NCBI GenBank assembly: GCA_964385465.1
Contig: CAYLPJ010000077.1
Coordinates: 1-24,024 of the forward strand
Direction: 5' to 3'
DNA from: CAYLPJ01 sp964385465
GTDB taxonomy: Bacteria > Planctomycetota > Phycisphaerae > SM23-33
DNA length: 24,024 bases
In this document: positions 1 to 7,582 of the stretch, one piece after another
How the letters are laid out: each line of letters opens with the position of its first letter
How positions within the stretch are numbered: the stretch's first letter is position 1
The notes under the pieces: model-generated
The model's input: the letters and a program-made list of their open reading frames with translations, nothing else
What the model was told of the DNA's origin: nothing
Database searches by the model: none
Position numbers and translations under genes: made by a program

Positions 1-92
1 TAAGTCACGTTATCACAAGGACTTGGGCTGCGCCACCCAAAAATGTCGCACACTCTTCACATTTTCGCCCCGGGCCGGCGGGCTGCGCGGCC

Positions 93-117
93 GGGCAGGC
101 GGCTTCTCTTCCTGCCC
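93..117. terminator. Stem-loop upstream of the glycosidase promoter
   Basis: GGGCAGG (93-99) pairs perfectly with CCTGCCC (111-117) around an 11-nt loop, directly before the putative -35 box of the next gene. There is no T-tract. It could be the terminator of a gene lying left of the window or an operator. The rest of 1-168 holds an AT-rich inverted repeat (AAAATGT at 40-46 with ACATTTT at 59-65) and no gene that I can support. Confidence 0.35.
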
Positions 118-119
118 TC

Positions 120-148
120 GTGACTTCGCCGTCTCCCCGGCGTATCCT
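120..148 (+). promoter_or_regulatory. Putative sigma-70 promoter of the GH116 gene
   Basis: GTGACT (120-125, 4 of 6 to TTGACA) and TATCCT (143-148) are separated by 17 nt. Transcription would start near 155, giving a leader of about 14 nt that just contains the ribosome binding site GGGAGGT (156-162). Identified by eye only. Confidence 0.45.
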
Positions 149-168
149 CCCCCGCGGGAGGTGCGACC

Positions 169-2739
169 GTGAACGCGAAACTGCATCCGAACTGGCCCGT
201 GTTGAAGCGCTACGACGGGCGGAATCTCCGCCGGATCGCCATGCCCCTCGGCGGCATCGGGACCGGGACCGTCGCGCTCGGCGGGCGCGGGGACCTCCGC
301 GACTGGGAAGTCGCCAACCGTCCCGCCAAGGGCTTCACGCCGGAGGGCTGCTTCTTCGCCCTCTGGGCCCGCCCCGCCGGCGGCGAGCCCGTCGCCCGCT
401 GCCTCGAGGGCGCGATCCCCCCGGAGGACTACGAAGGCTCCGGCGGCTGTGCGGTGGCCAACCACGGCCTGCCGCGCTTCCGCGACGCCGCCTTCGCCGC
501 GGCCTATCCCCTCGCCCAGGTCCTCCTGGCCGACCCCGACGTGCCGCTGACCGTCCGCATCGAGGCGTTCAACCCCCTGGTCCCCGCCGACGCCGAGGCA
601 AGCGGCATCCCCCTGGCCGTGCTGCGGTTCGTCCTGGGCAACCCCGGCGACAGGGCCGTCGCGGCGGCCGTCTGCGGCAGCATGCTCAACTTCATCGGCG
701 CAGACGGCTCGGCCCCCGCGGTGGGCTTCTGCGGCGCGCCCGATCACCTGCCGCGCATGCGCGAGAACGTCAACGCTTTCCGCAAGGCAGGGCGCCTTAG
801 CGGCCTGCTGCTGGGCACGCGGCGCGAGGACCGCTCGCCGGCGGTTGGCACCATGGCGCTGGCGGCGGTCGGCGGCGCCTCGGCCACGCATCGCACGGCC
901 TGGGGAACCCGAAAGTGGGGCGCCGGCCTGCTGGACTTCTGGGACGACTTCGCCTCCGACGGGCGGCTCGAACCCCGAGACGGCGCCGAGGACCCGCCCC
1001 ACGCCTCGCTGGCGGTCCCCGTCCACGTCCCCGCCGGAGGGGAGAAGAGCGTCACGTTCCTGCTGGGGTGGCACTTCCCGAACCGGCGGACGTGGACGCC
1101 GGCGTGCGGGCACCCCGCCGGCGCCACGCCCGACGACGTGCCCGAGGAGGATATCGTCGGCAACCACTACGCCACGCGGTACGCCGACGCCTGGGACGTG
1201 CTGGCCCGCACGGCCGGTCGGCTGGGCGAGCTGGAGCGGCGGACGGTCCGGTTCGTCGGCGACTTCTGCGGCGCCGACGTGCCCGCCGAGGTCGCCGAGG
1301 CCGCCCTGTTCAACCTCTCCACCCTCCGCAGCCAGACGTGCTTCCGCACCGCCGACGGGCACTTCTACGGCTTCGAGGGCTGCTGCGACTCCGCCGGCTG
1401 CTGCCACGGCTCCTGCACCCACGTGTGGAACTACGAGCACGCCTCGGCCCACCTGTTCGGAGAGCTCGCCGCCGATCAGCGGGAGATCGAACTGCTCCAC
1501 ATGACCGACCCGGACACCGGCTGGATGACCTTCCGAGTGAACCTCCCGCTCGACCGCGCGCGGGAGTTCCCCCGGGCCGCCGCCGACGGGCAGATGGGCT
1601 CCCTGATGAAGCTCTACCGCCGCTGGCGCCTCGACGGGGACGACGACTGGCTGCGCCGCCTCTGGCCCGCCGCTCGCAAGGCGATGGAGTTCTGCTGGGT
1701 CCCCGGCGGCTGGGACGCCGACCGCGACGGCGTGATGGAAGGCTGCCAGCACAACACCATGGACGTCGAGTACTACGGCCCCAACCCGCAGATGGGCGCC
1801 TGGTACCTCGGTGCGCTGCGGGCCTGCGAGGAGATCGCCCGCCACCTCGGCGAGGACGACTTCGCCGACGAATGCGCCCGCCTCTTCCGCGGCGGCAGCG
1901 CGTGGATCGACGAGCACCTGTTCCACGGCGAATACTACGAGCACCAGGTCCGACCCGCCCCCGGCCCCGACGCCATCGCCGACGGGCTGCGCAGCTCCAT
2001 GGGACCGGCCGACCCGACCGACCCGGACCTCCAACTCGGTCCCGGCTGCCTGGTCGACCAGCTCGTCGGGCAGGTGATGGCCCACGTCTGCGGGCTCGGG
2101 CACCTGCTGGACAAGGGGCACATCCGCAGGGCCCTCCGCGCGATCCATCGCCACAACCTCCGAAAGGGCCTCGAGGGGCACTTCTGCTCCCACCGGAGCT
2201 TCGCGCTGAACGATGAGACCGGGCTGCTGATGGCCACCTACCCGCACGGCCGCCGCCCCGCCAGGCCGTTCCCCTACGCCACCGAGGTGATGACCGGCTT
2301 CGAGTACACCGCCGCGGTGGGCATGCTCCAGGAGGGCCAGACGAAACGCGGGCTCCAGTGCATCCGCGCCGTCCGCGACCGCTACGACGGGCGGAAGCGC
2401 AACCCGTTCGACGAGGCCGAGTGCGGCCATCACTACGCCCGCGCCATGGCGAGCTGGGCGGCCATGCTGGCGGTGACGGGCTTCCAGTATTCCGCCGTCA
2501 CCGGCGAGCTGGCCTTCGCCGCGACCCGGCGCCCCGCGACGTTCTTCTTCTCCACCGGCCGGGCCTGGGGAACCCTCGCCCAGCGCCCGGCCCGCGGGGG
2601 CCGACGCTGCGAACTCACCGTCGCCGAGGGCCGCCTCGCCCTCCGCCGCCTCCGCGTGGGCAAGGCCCGCTGGCAAGCCCCCCGCAAGCGCACCCTCCGC
2701 CCGAGCACCACACTCGAAGTGATGGCCGAGGAGGCGTAG
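169..2739 (+). CDS. GH116 family glycosyl hydrolase (GBA2-like, DUF608)
   Basis: This 856-residue protein belongs to the GH116 beta-glycosidases (bile-acid beta-glucosidase/GBA2 family, catalytic domain formerly DUF608), retaining enzymes acting on beta-glucosides or xylosides. The N-terminal beta-sandwich begins with the family motif PLGGIGTGTVALGGRGDLRD near residue 26, and the (alpha/alpha)6 catalytic domain occupies roughly the C-terminal half. Candidate nucleophile Glu403 (in FYGFEGCCD) and acid/base Asp532 (in HNTMDVEYYG) are 129 residues apart, close to the 127 reported for the Sulfolobus enzyme SSO1353; this assignment is inferred. A cluster of five cysteines (405-416) precedes CTHVWNYE. 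The GTG start is chosen because GGGAGGT lies 6 nt upstream and the family's conserved N-terminus follows. No clear signal peptide is visible, so a cytoplasmic location is likely. The substrate cannot be read from sequence. It stands alone and converges on the restriction gene. Confidence 0.85.
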   Translation: MNAKLHPNWPVLKRYDGRNLRRIAMPLGGIGTGTVALGGRGDLRDWEVANRPAKGFTPEGCFFALWARPAGGEPVARCLEGAIPPEDYEGSGGCAVANHGLPRFRDAAFAAAYPLAQVLLADPDVPLTVRIEAFNPLVPADAEASGIPLAVLRFVLGNPGDRAVAAAVCGSMLNFIGADGSAPAVGFCGAPDHLPRMRENVNAFRKAGRLSGLLLGTRREDRSPAVGTMALAAVGGASATHRTAWGTRKWGAGLLDFWDDFASDGRLEPRDGAEDPPHASLAVPVHVPAGGEKSVTFLLGWHFPNRRTWTPACGHPAGATPDDVPEEDIVGNHYATRYADAWDVLARTAGRLGELERRTVRFVGDFCGADVPAEVAEAALFNLSTLRSQTCFRTADGHFYGFEGCCDSAGCCHGSCTHVWNYEHASAHLFGELAADQREIELLHMTDPDTGWMTFRVNLPLDRAREFPRAAADGQMGSLMKLYRRWRLDGDDDWLRRLWPAARKAMEFCWVPGGWDADRDGVMEGCQHNTMDVEYYGPNPQMGAWYLGALRACEEIARHLGEDDFADECARLFRGGSAWIDEHLFHGEYYEHQVRPAPGPDAIADGLRSSMGPADPTDPDLQLGPGCLVDQLVGQVMAHVCGLGHLLDKGHIRRALRAIHRHNLRKGLEGHFCSHRSFALNDETGLLMATYPHGRRPARPFPYATEVMTGFEYTAAVGMLQEGQTKRGLQCIRAVRDRYDGRKRNPFDEAECGHHYARAMASWAAMLAVTGFQYSAVTGELAFAATRRPATFFFSTGRAWGTLAQRPARGGRRCELTVAEGRLALRRLRVGKARWQAPRKRTLRPSTTLEVMAEEA

Positions 2740-2743
2740 GACT

Positions 2744-2765
2744 GTCGGCAGCCCCGGAGGCCGAC
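2744..2765. terminator. Stem-loop between convergent genes
   Basis: GTCGGC (2744-2749) pairs with GCCGAC (2760-2765) around a 10-nt loop, in the 36-bp gap between the stop codons of the GH116 gene and the opposing restriction gene. Its position suggests a bidirectional terminator. There is no T-tract on either strand, so termination function is inferred from placement. Confidence 0.4.
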
Positions 2766-2775
2766 GGCGCCGGAC

Positions 2776-5700
2776 CTACGAGGACTCGACCCGGGCCGCG
2801 AGCTTGTCGTAGGCGTCGATGACGCGCCGCCCGGCCGGGGAGAGCATCCTGTCGGCGTCGGGATCGAACATGCCGGGGGCGTCCTTGGCCCGCGCGGCCT
2901 GGAACGTGCTGAGGATGTAGATCGCGTCGTCCCGGTCGATCCCGTAGAGGAGAAGGTACGCGGCGTCCAGTTCGGCCAGGATGCGCGAGCGCTCGTTCGG
3001 CTTCCACTTGTGGACCGGCGGGTCCATGCCGCACGCCTCGCCGAGGGGCGCCATGTCGTTGGCCGTGCAGGACAGCTTCAGGACGCGGGGGGCGATCCAC
3101 TTCTCCAGCGACCGCCGCCGGTCCCACGGGCAGCGCTCGTCGTACCGGTCCGGAGGCAGCACGGGAAGCTGCTCGACGATGAAGAAATTCAGGTGCACCC
3201 CGCCAACCTTCTGCCGGCCGACGAAGTCGTAAACGAAGCTGTTGAGGTTGGCCAGAAGGCAGCACCGGCGCGACCAGGGCATGCCGTCCATGAGCATCAA
3301 GGGCGCGGAATTGGCGACCGCAGCATAGGGGATGAAGGCGGCAATCATTGTCCGTTGGTTCGTCGGGCTGGTGACGTCTTTGTACGCCAGCAGCGCGGGA
3401 CGGTCGCCGTCGCTCAACGCGCCACGGACCGCCTGCTCGTCCACGTACCACCGGGGCAGGGCGACGTGCTCGGGGTTCTGTCGCTCGACGAGCGTCGGCG
3501 CGATCGTCTGGCCCTGGCGAACCCAGTTACCCCGCTCGATCCGGATGCTCGCGGCCCGGTGATCGTACGCCTGGACCATCTTCGCCTCGTAGAGCGGCAG
3601 GTACGTCTTCTTGCCCCGCACGTAGCGGTTGCCCTCCCGGCGAAACCGGCGAGTATCCAGTTCCGCCGGCTCGACGAACAGCGAGGCGTCGTTCGTCTGA
3701 TGGAACATCGTGAAGAAGCGCACGCCCCAGGGATTCCCCCCCTCCTTCCTCGTCCGGTCCATCAGCACGGGCACGCGGCCGTAGATGCCCTTGGTAATCT
3801 CCGCGTCGCGACGGTGGCGGAAGACCGGGCAGGTCTTCGTGTTGGGGTTCATCCGCGCCAGGTCGGCCTCGGACAGTCCCACGTGCCGCTTGGGGTCCTC
3901 GATCTCCTCGATGCGATGGGCGAAGAAGAGGAAGTCCGTCCGGTCGAACGCCACCTCTGCGCCGCCGGCATTGAAGATGCAGAACTTGAACCGGCCGTCC
4001 ACGTCCGGGAACACGTGTTCGCGGTTCTCGAAGTCATACAGCCGCTTGACGCGTCCTTCGGCCATGAGGGCACCGAAGAACTTCGCCGTGGTCTTGTCCG
4101 TGGCGATGCCGCTGGGCACCAGCAGCCCGATCCGCCCGGCCGGGGCGACGACCTGCGTGGCCAGTTCCGCGAAGAGCACGTAGGTGTTGATGTCGCCCTT
4201 GCCCGTCAAGGGGTAGCGCCCGGAGGCCCTGGCGTAGTCCAGCATTTGCGAGGCCTTCTGCCGGGCCTTCTCGTACTTGGCGTGCAACTCGGGCTGTTCG
4301 GCCTCCAGGGCCGCGATCCGCCGGCGCCTCTCGGCGGCGTTAACGGCGGAGGCGATTTCGGGAGCCGAGAGGGCGAAGAACTCGCGTTCCTGGAGCTTGA
4401 GGCGCTCCCACGGCGGGTTGCCGATCACGCAATCGAAGCCGGGGCTGTCCCCGGCAAAGACGTCGGGGAACCTCTCCGGCCAGTTCAGGGCCAGCGGATC
4501 GACGTCGGGGTCGTGGGTCAGGCTGTTGCCGCAGACGACGTTGTCGGACAGTTCGGCGAGGGTCTTCTCGCGGCTGGCGGTGCGCAGCCAGAGCGAAAGC
4601 TGGGCGATCTCGACGGCTTCCGGCTGAAGGTCCACACCATAGAGGTTGTTGTTCAGAATGGTGTCCGGAACGGAGTCCATGAGCTCCTGGCAGTCGGCTT
4701 CGCCGAGGTGGTCGAGTTCGGTAACAGCCAGGGCGTAGCGGTCGAACAGCGCGTCGTAGGCCCGGATGAGGAACGCCCCGCTGCCGCAGGCCGGGTCGCA
4801 TACCTTCAGGGTCTTGAGGGCTTCCAGGCAGTCCCGCCAATACGCGCGACAGGCCTCCGGGTTCGCGCCTGCGAGCACATCTTCTTCCGACAAGCCGTGC
4901 TTGGCCCGCAGGACGGCGAACCGCTCATCAACCAGCTCGCCGACGGTATACTCGACGATGGCGGTGGTGAACTCCGGCGGGGTGTAGTAGATGCCGAACA
5001 GTTTCCGCTGGGGGCTCTTGGGCATCAGGGGCGCCCGGACGTCCTGCCCGGATGCGAAGAACCCGCTGCCGCGCAGGCGCTCCAGTTCGGTAACCGACTT
5101 CTCGAAGAGGTGCCCCAGGACGTCGACGTCCACGGTGTCGCGGTAGTCGTAGCCCGCCAGCGTGCGGAAGAACTGCGTCCAGGGGATGTCGTCAAGATCG
5201 AGCGTGGCAATCGAGTATTCGGGGTCCTCGCGGAAAAGCCCGCCGTTGTACCCGTTGCGGACGCCGAGCAGGTCGCTGCCCTTGTCCATCGCGTCGAACA
5301 ACCCCAGGAAGTTATGCCAGACCGGGTTGCGGTCGCGGCTGAAATACTGCGTGTGCTTGCAGACCTTGGCGATCGTGTCGGGGTTGATCAGCCCCCGGTC
5401 TTCGCAGAAGGCGACAAAGAGCACTCGGTCGATCAACTTCTGCGCGATGCGAATGGCGGCGTCGAGATCCAGGCCCTTCTGCCGGTGGAGATGCTGAATC
5501 AACTGCAACCGGTTCTCGCTGTAGAGTTCGTACAGCTCGTCACCGACCTCGCGCTGCTGTTGCCGCGTGCGGTCGAGCAACAGGTCCGCTCGCGGCGGCC
5601 CGGCCAAGAAGGGCCTGACGAGCCCCCGGGATTCGAAGATGGCGTAGAAGCGGTCGAACACGCTCCGGTCATCCACGATCTCCCGCATCGTGAATTGCTC

Positions 5701-6270
5701 GTACGCCTGCGACCCCCGCCGGCGATGATAGAGCCGAATCGTGGTGAAGTTGCTTACGATGCCCCAGGGGCAGGACTCCGGCATCGCGTTGAGGTAGTCC
5801 CAGAGCTGTTGGACGGCCGTGCGCCCTCCGGACCGGTCGCGGTCGAGGTGTGTGCCCGAGTCCTTCAACTCCATGACGACGCGGACGTTCTCCGGGACCG
5901 GCGGGGGGAACCGCCCCAGGGCACCATCGCACGGACCGACCCCGGGCACCGTGAACTGTCGCTCCCGTTCGTAGGATTCCGTGCTCTCCGTGATTCCGCG
6001 GTACCCCAGCGCTTCACCGAAGACCTGGCGCAGAAATGCGTCGTCCAGGCTGGTCTCCTTGCCGTCAAGCCGCCCCTTGCGGGCCTGGTCCCACCACGCC
6101 TTGACCTTCTCGTACGCCAAGTCCCGCTCGGGTGTGGCCAAACGCCGATCCCGCGCCGCTTCCGTCACAAGGGCCGGAAGGAAAAGCCGCTTGCGCCGCC
6201 TGTTCTCGATCCGCCCGAGCAGGTCCGAATGCGGATCCTCGTAGATCCCGTTGCGCGGTGCCTTCGCCAT
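2776..6270 (-). CDS. Type IIG restriction-modification enzyme (Eco57I-like)
   Basis: This 1164-residue protein joins endonuclease, N6-adenine methyltransferase and target recognition in one chain. Near the N-terminus, Asp115 and Glu134-Leu-Lys136 (VVMELKDSG) fit a PD-(D/E)xK nuclease. A helical connector follows. The methyltransferase core has YYTPPEF (about 428-434), SAM-binding motif I CDPACGSGAF (491-500), VCGNSL (579-584) and catalytic NPPW (618-621). The rest resembles the TaqI-type C-terminal recognition domain. Length matches stand-alone Eco57I-class enzymes, and the reading frame is intact. The ATG at 6270 is preferred over an upstream frame extension because GGGAGAG precedes it at suitable spacing and the family-like sequence starts there. 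There is no partner gene: both neighbours are unrelated. The DNA is visibly less GC-rich than its flanks, suggesting transfer. BREX PglX is similar in length but lacks the nuclease motif, and no other BREX gene is present. The recognition site is unknown. Confidence 0.85.
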   Translation of the reverse strand: MAKAPRNGIYEDPHSDLLGRIENRRRKRLFLPALVTEAARDRRLATPERDLAYEKVKAWWDQARKGRLDGKETSLDDAFLRQVFGEALGYRGITESTESYERERQFTVPGVGPCDGALGRFPPPVPENVRVVMELKDSGTHLDRDRSGGRTAVQQLWDYLNAMPESCPWGIVSNFTTIRLYHRRRGSQAYEQFTMREIVDDRSVFDRFYAIFESRGLVRPFLAGPPRADLLLDRTRQQQREVGDELYELYSENRLQLIQHLHRQKGLDLDAAIRIAQKLIDRVLFVAFCEDRGLINPDTIAKVCKHTQYFSRDRNPVWHNFLGLFDAMDKGSDLLGVRNGYNGGLFREDPEYSIATLDLDDIPWTQFFRTLAGYDYRDTVDVDVLGHLFEKSVTELERLRGSGFFASGQDVRAPLMPKSPQRKLFGIYYTPPEFTTAIVEYTVGELVDERFAVLRAKHGLSEEDVLAGANPEACRAYWRDCLEALKTLKVCDPACGSGAFLIRAYDALFDRYALAVTELDHLGEADCQELMDSVPDTILNNNLYGVDLQPEAVEIAQLSLWLRTASREKTLAELSDNVVCGNSLTHDPDVDPLALNWPERFPDVFAGDSPGFDCVIGNPPWERLKLQEREFFALSAPEIASAVNAAERRRRIAALEAEQPELHAKYEKARQKASQMLDYARASGRYPLTGKGDINTYVLFAELATQVVAPAGRIGLLVPSGIATDKTTAKFFGALMAEGRVKRLYDFENREHVFPDVDGRFKFCIFNAGGAEVAFDRTDFLFFAHRIEEIEDPKRHVGLSEADLARMNPNTKTCPVFRHRRDAEITKGIYGRVPVLMDRTRKEGGNPWGVRFFTMFHQTNDASLFVEPAELDTRRFRREGNRYVRGKKTYLPLYEAKMVQAYDHRAASIRIERGNWVRQGQTIAPTLVERQNPEHVALPRWYVDEQAVRGALSDGDRPALLAYKDVTSPTNQRTMIAAFIPYAAVANSAPLMLMDGMPWSRRCCLLANLNSFVYDFVGRQKVGGVHLNFFIVEQLPVLPPDRYDERCPWDRRRSLEKWIAPRVLKLSCTANDMAPLGEACGMDPPVHKWKPNERSRILAELDAAYLLLYGIDRDDAIYILSTFQAARAKDAPGMFDPDADRMLSPAGRRVIDAYDKLAARVESS

Positions 6271-6353
6271 GGAATGCTCTCTCCCGTCCCGAAGCCAGCG
6301 GCGATGGTAAATCATCCCCGCGCCGGCCTCAACGCCTGGTTCGGCGAAATCCT

Positions 6354-6372
6354 AACGAACAACGAACTTCGT
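6354..6372. repeat. Tandem heptamer and small palindrome in a divergent intergenic region
   Basis: AACGAAC occurs twice in tandem (6354-6360 and 6361-6367), and the second copy runs into the palindrome ACGAA-C-TTCGT (6362-6372). It lies about 85 bp upstream of the restriction gene start and about 80 bp upstream of lpxK. It could be an operator for the restriction gene, since such genes often have local control, but no C-protein gene is present and the function is a guess. Confidence 0.25.
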
Positions 6373-6434
6373 GACCCGGCCCGATTGCGCCGTCGTTGCC
6401 GATCTCGGCCCGCGCATCCGGCCCGGGTTGCGGG

Positions 6435-6440
6435 TAGACT
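6435..6440 (+). promoter_or_regulatory. Possible -10 box of lpxK
   Basis: TAGACT lies 10 bases before the ATG at 6451. A start site near 6447 would leave an almost leaderless message, and no Shine-Dalgarno sequence is present. No good -35 box is found at 16-18 nt spacing, so this is weak by itself; it is listed because hldE shows the same arrangement more clearly. Confidence 0.25.
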
Positions 6441-6450
6441 TTCCGGTGCG

Positions 6451-7545
6451 ATGGATACGGTGGCGGCGGTGGACATTCTCAGCGCCCGGCGGCGAGGCCT
6501 TGCCTGGTCGGCCGTCCGGGCCGGGCTGTGGGCGGCGTCGAAGCCCTACGCCGCCGCGATGCGGCTGCGCCGGTGGACGTATCGGCGGGAGCTGGCGTCG
6601 ACGAACACCGCGGCGGCGCCGGTGATCTCGGTGGGCAACCTCACCACCGGCGGGACGGGCAAGACGCCGATGGTCGCGCGCGTGATCGGGTGGCTGAAGG
6701 ACGCCGGCTACCGCCCGGCGATCCTGACGCGCGGCTACCGGGCGGCCGAGCACGCCCCGGGCGTGCCGCTGAGCGACGAGGCGGAGATGCTCGCGCAGAT
6801 CACCGGCGCGGAGGTGGTGGTCAACGCCGACCGCTCGGCGGGGGCCGAGCACGCCGTCGCCGACGGCGCGGACGTGCTGGTGATGGACGACGGCTTCCAG
6901 CACCAGCGGCTGCGGCGGGACCTGGACATCGTGCTGATCGACGCCGTCGAGCCGTTCGGCTTCGGACACTGCCTGCCGCGGGGGCTGCTTCGCGAGCCGG
7001 TCTCCGCGCTGGCCGATGCCGACGCCGTCGTGCTGACCCACACCGACGAGATCGCCCCCGATCGCCTCGCCGAGCTCGGCCGGCGGGTCAAGGCGCTGGC
7101 TCCCTCGTCGAGCCATCACGCCGCCGTGCACGCGCCGACGGGCCTGGTGGACCCCGACGGCGGGCGGACCGCGCCGGAGAAGCTGATGGGGCGGAAGGTC
7201 TACGCCTTCTGCGGGCTGGGCAGCCCGGAGCACTTCTTCCTGACCCTGACGGGCCTGGGCGCCCGCCTGACCGGGCGGCGCATCCTCGCCGACCACGCGG
7301 TGTACACGCAGGAGCTGCTGGACGACATCGCCGCCGAGGCGGCGCGGACGGAGACGGCGCTGCTGGTGACCACGCAGAAGGACTACGTCAAGCTCTCGCG
7401 GCTTCAGCCGCCCCCGGGGCTGTGCCGGCTCCGCGTGGAGGTCCTGCTCACCGGCGGGGGCGAGGCGCTGCGCCGCCGCGTCCTGGACACCGCCGCCGGC
7501 CGGCAGCAGGCGCCCGGCGAAGCGACCGGGCGCCGCGGCGCGTGA
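6451..7545 (+). CDS. lpxK: Tetraacyldisaccharide 4'-kinase
   Basis: LpxK phosphorylates the 4' position of the tetraacyldisaccharide 1-phosphate lipid A precursor, using ATP at the inner membrane, giving lipid IVA. The 364-residue product is of usual length. An N-terminal hydrophobic/basic segment (RRRGLAWSAVRAGLWAASK) matches the membrane-associated helix of the family. The P-loop GGTGKT with Lys71 follows VGNLTT, and the LpxK signature MDDGFQHQRLRRDLDIVLID starts near residue 145. ATG 6451 is chosen because it puts the N-terminal helix at the normal distance from the P-loop; it has no Shine-Dalgarno sequence. The gene is the first of an envelope block, followed 37 bp later by hldE. The same frame stays open far upstream, but that part is antisense to the restriction gene and not coding. 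Its presence implies that this organism makes lipid A. Confidence 0.92.
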   Translation: MDTVAAVDILSARRRGLAWSAVRAGLWAASKPYAAAMRLRRWTYRRELASTNTAAAPVISVGNLTTGGTGKTPMVARVIGWLKDAGYRPAILTRGYRAAEHAPGVPLSDEAEMLAQITGAEVVVNADRSAGAEHAVADGADVLVMDDGFQHQRLRRDLDIVLIDAVEPFGFGHCLPRGLLREPVSALADADAVVLTHTDEIAPDRLAELGRRVKALAPSSSHHAAVHAPTGLVDPDGGRTAPEKLMGRKVYAFCGLGSPEHFFLTLTGLGARLTGRRILADHAVYTQELLDDIAAEAARTETALLVTTQKDYVKLSRLQPPPGLCRLRVEVLLTGGGEALRRRVLDTAAGRQQAPGEATGRRGA

Positions 7546-7574
7546 TTGCTTTGGCGGCCGCCGACCGGTAGAAT
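7546..7574 (+). promoter_or_regulatory. Putative promoter of hldE giving a leaderless mRNA
   Basis: TTGCTT (7546-7551) and TAGAAT (7569-7574) are separated by exactly 17 nt, right after the lpxK stop codon. The expected start site (about 7580-7582) is 1-3 nt before the ATG at 7583, and no Shine-Dalgarno sequence lies between. Promoter calling is by eye. Confidence 0.5.
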
Positions 7575-7582
7575 GCCGCCCC

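Noticed and set aside
13..2676. An 887-codon open frame on the minus strand covering the GH116 gene
   Set aside because: Long antisense frames are expected in very GC-rich coding DNA. Its translation is low-complexity Ala/Gly/Val/Arg-rich with no recognisable domain, whereas the plus strand encodes a clear GH116 enzyme.
2776..6270. Assignment of the restriction gene as BREX PglX or part of a multi-gene defence island
   Set aside because: An N-terminal PD-(D/E)xK motif is present and no brxA, brxB, brxC, brxZ, brxL or other defence gene lies next to it, so a stand-alone type IIG enzyme fits better.
3010..6450. Continuous plus-strand open frame running through the restriction gene and in frame into lpxK
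   Set aside because: The part before 6451 is antisense to conserved methyltransferase motifs and has no domain of its own. The fusion is only a lack of stop codons; lpxK starts at 6451.
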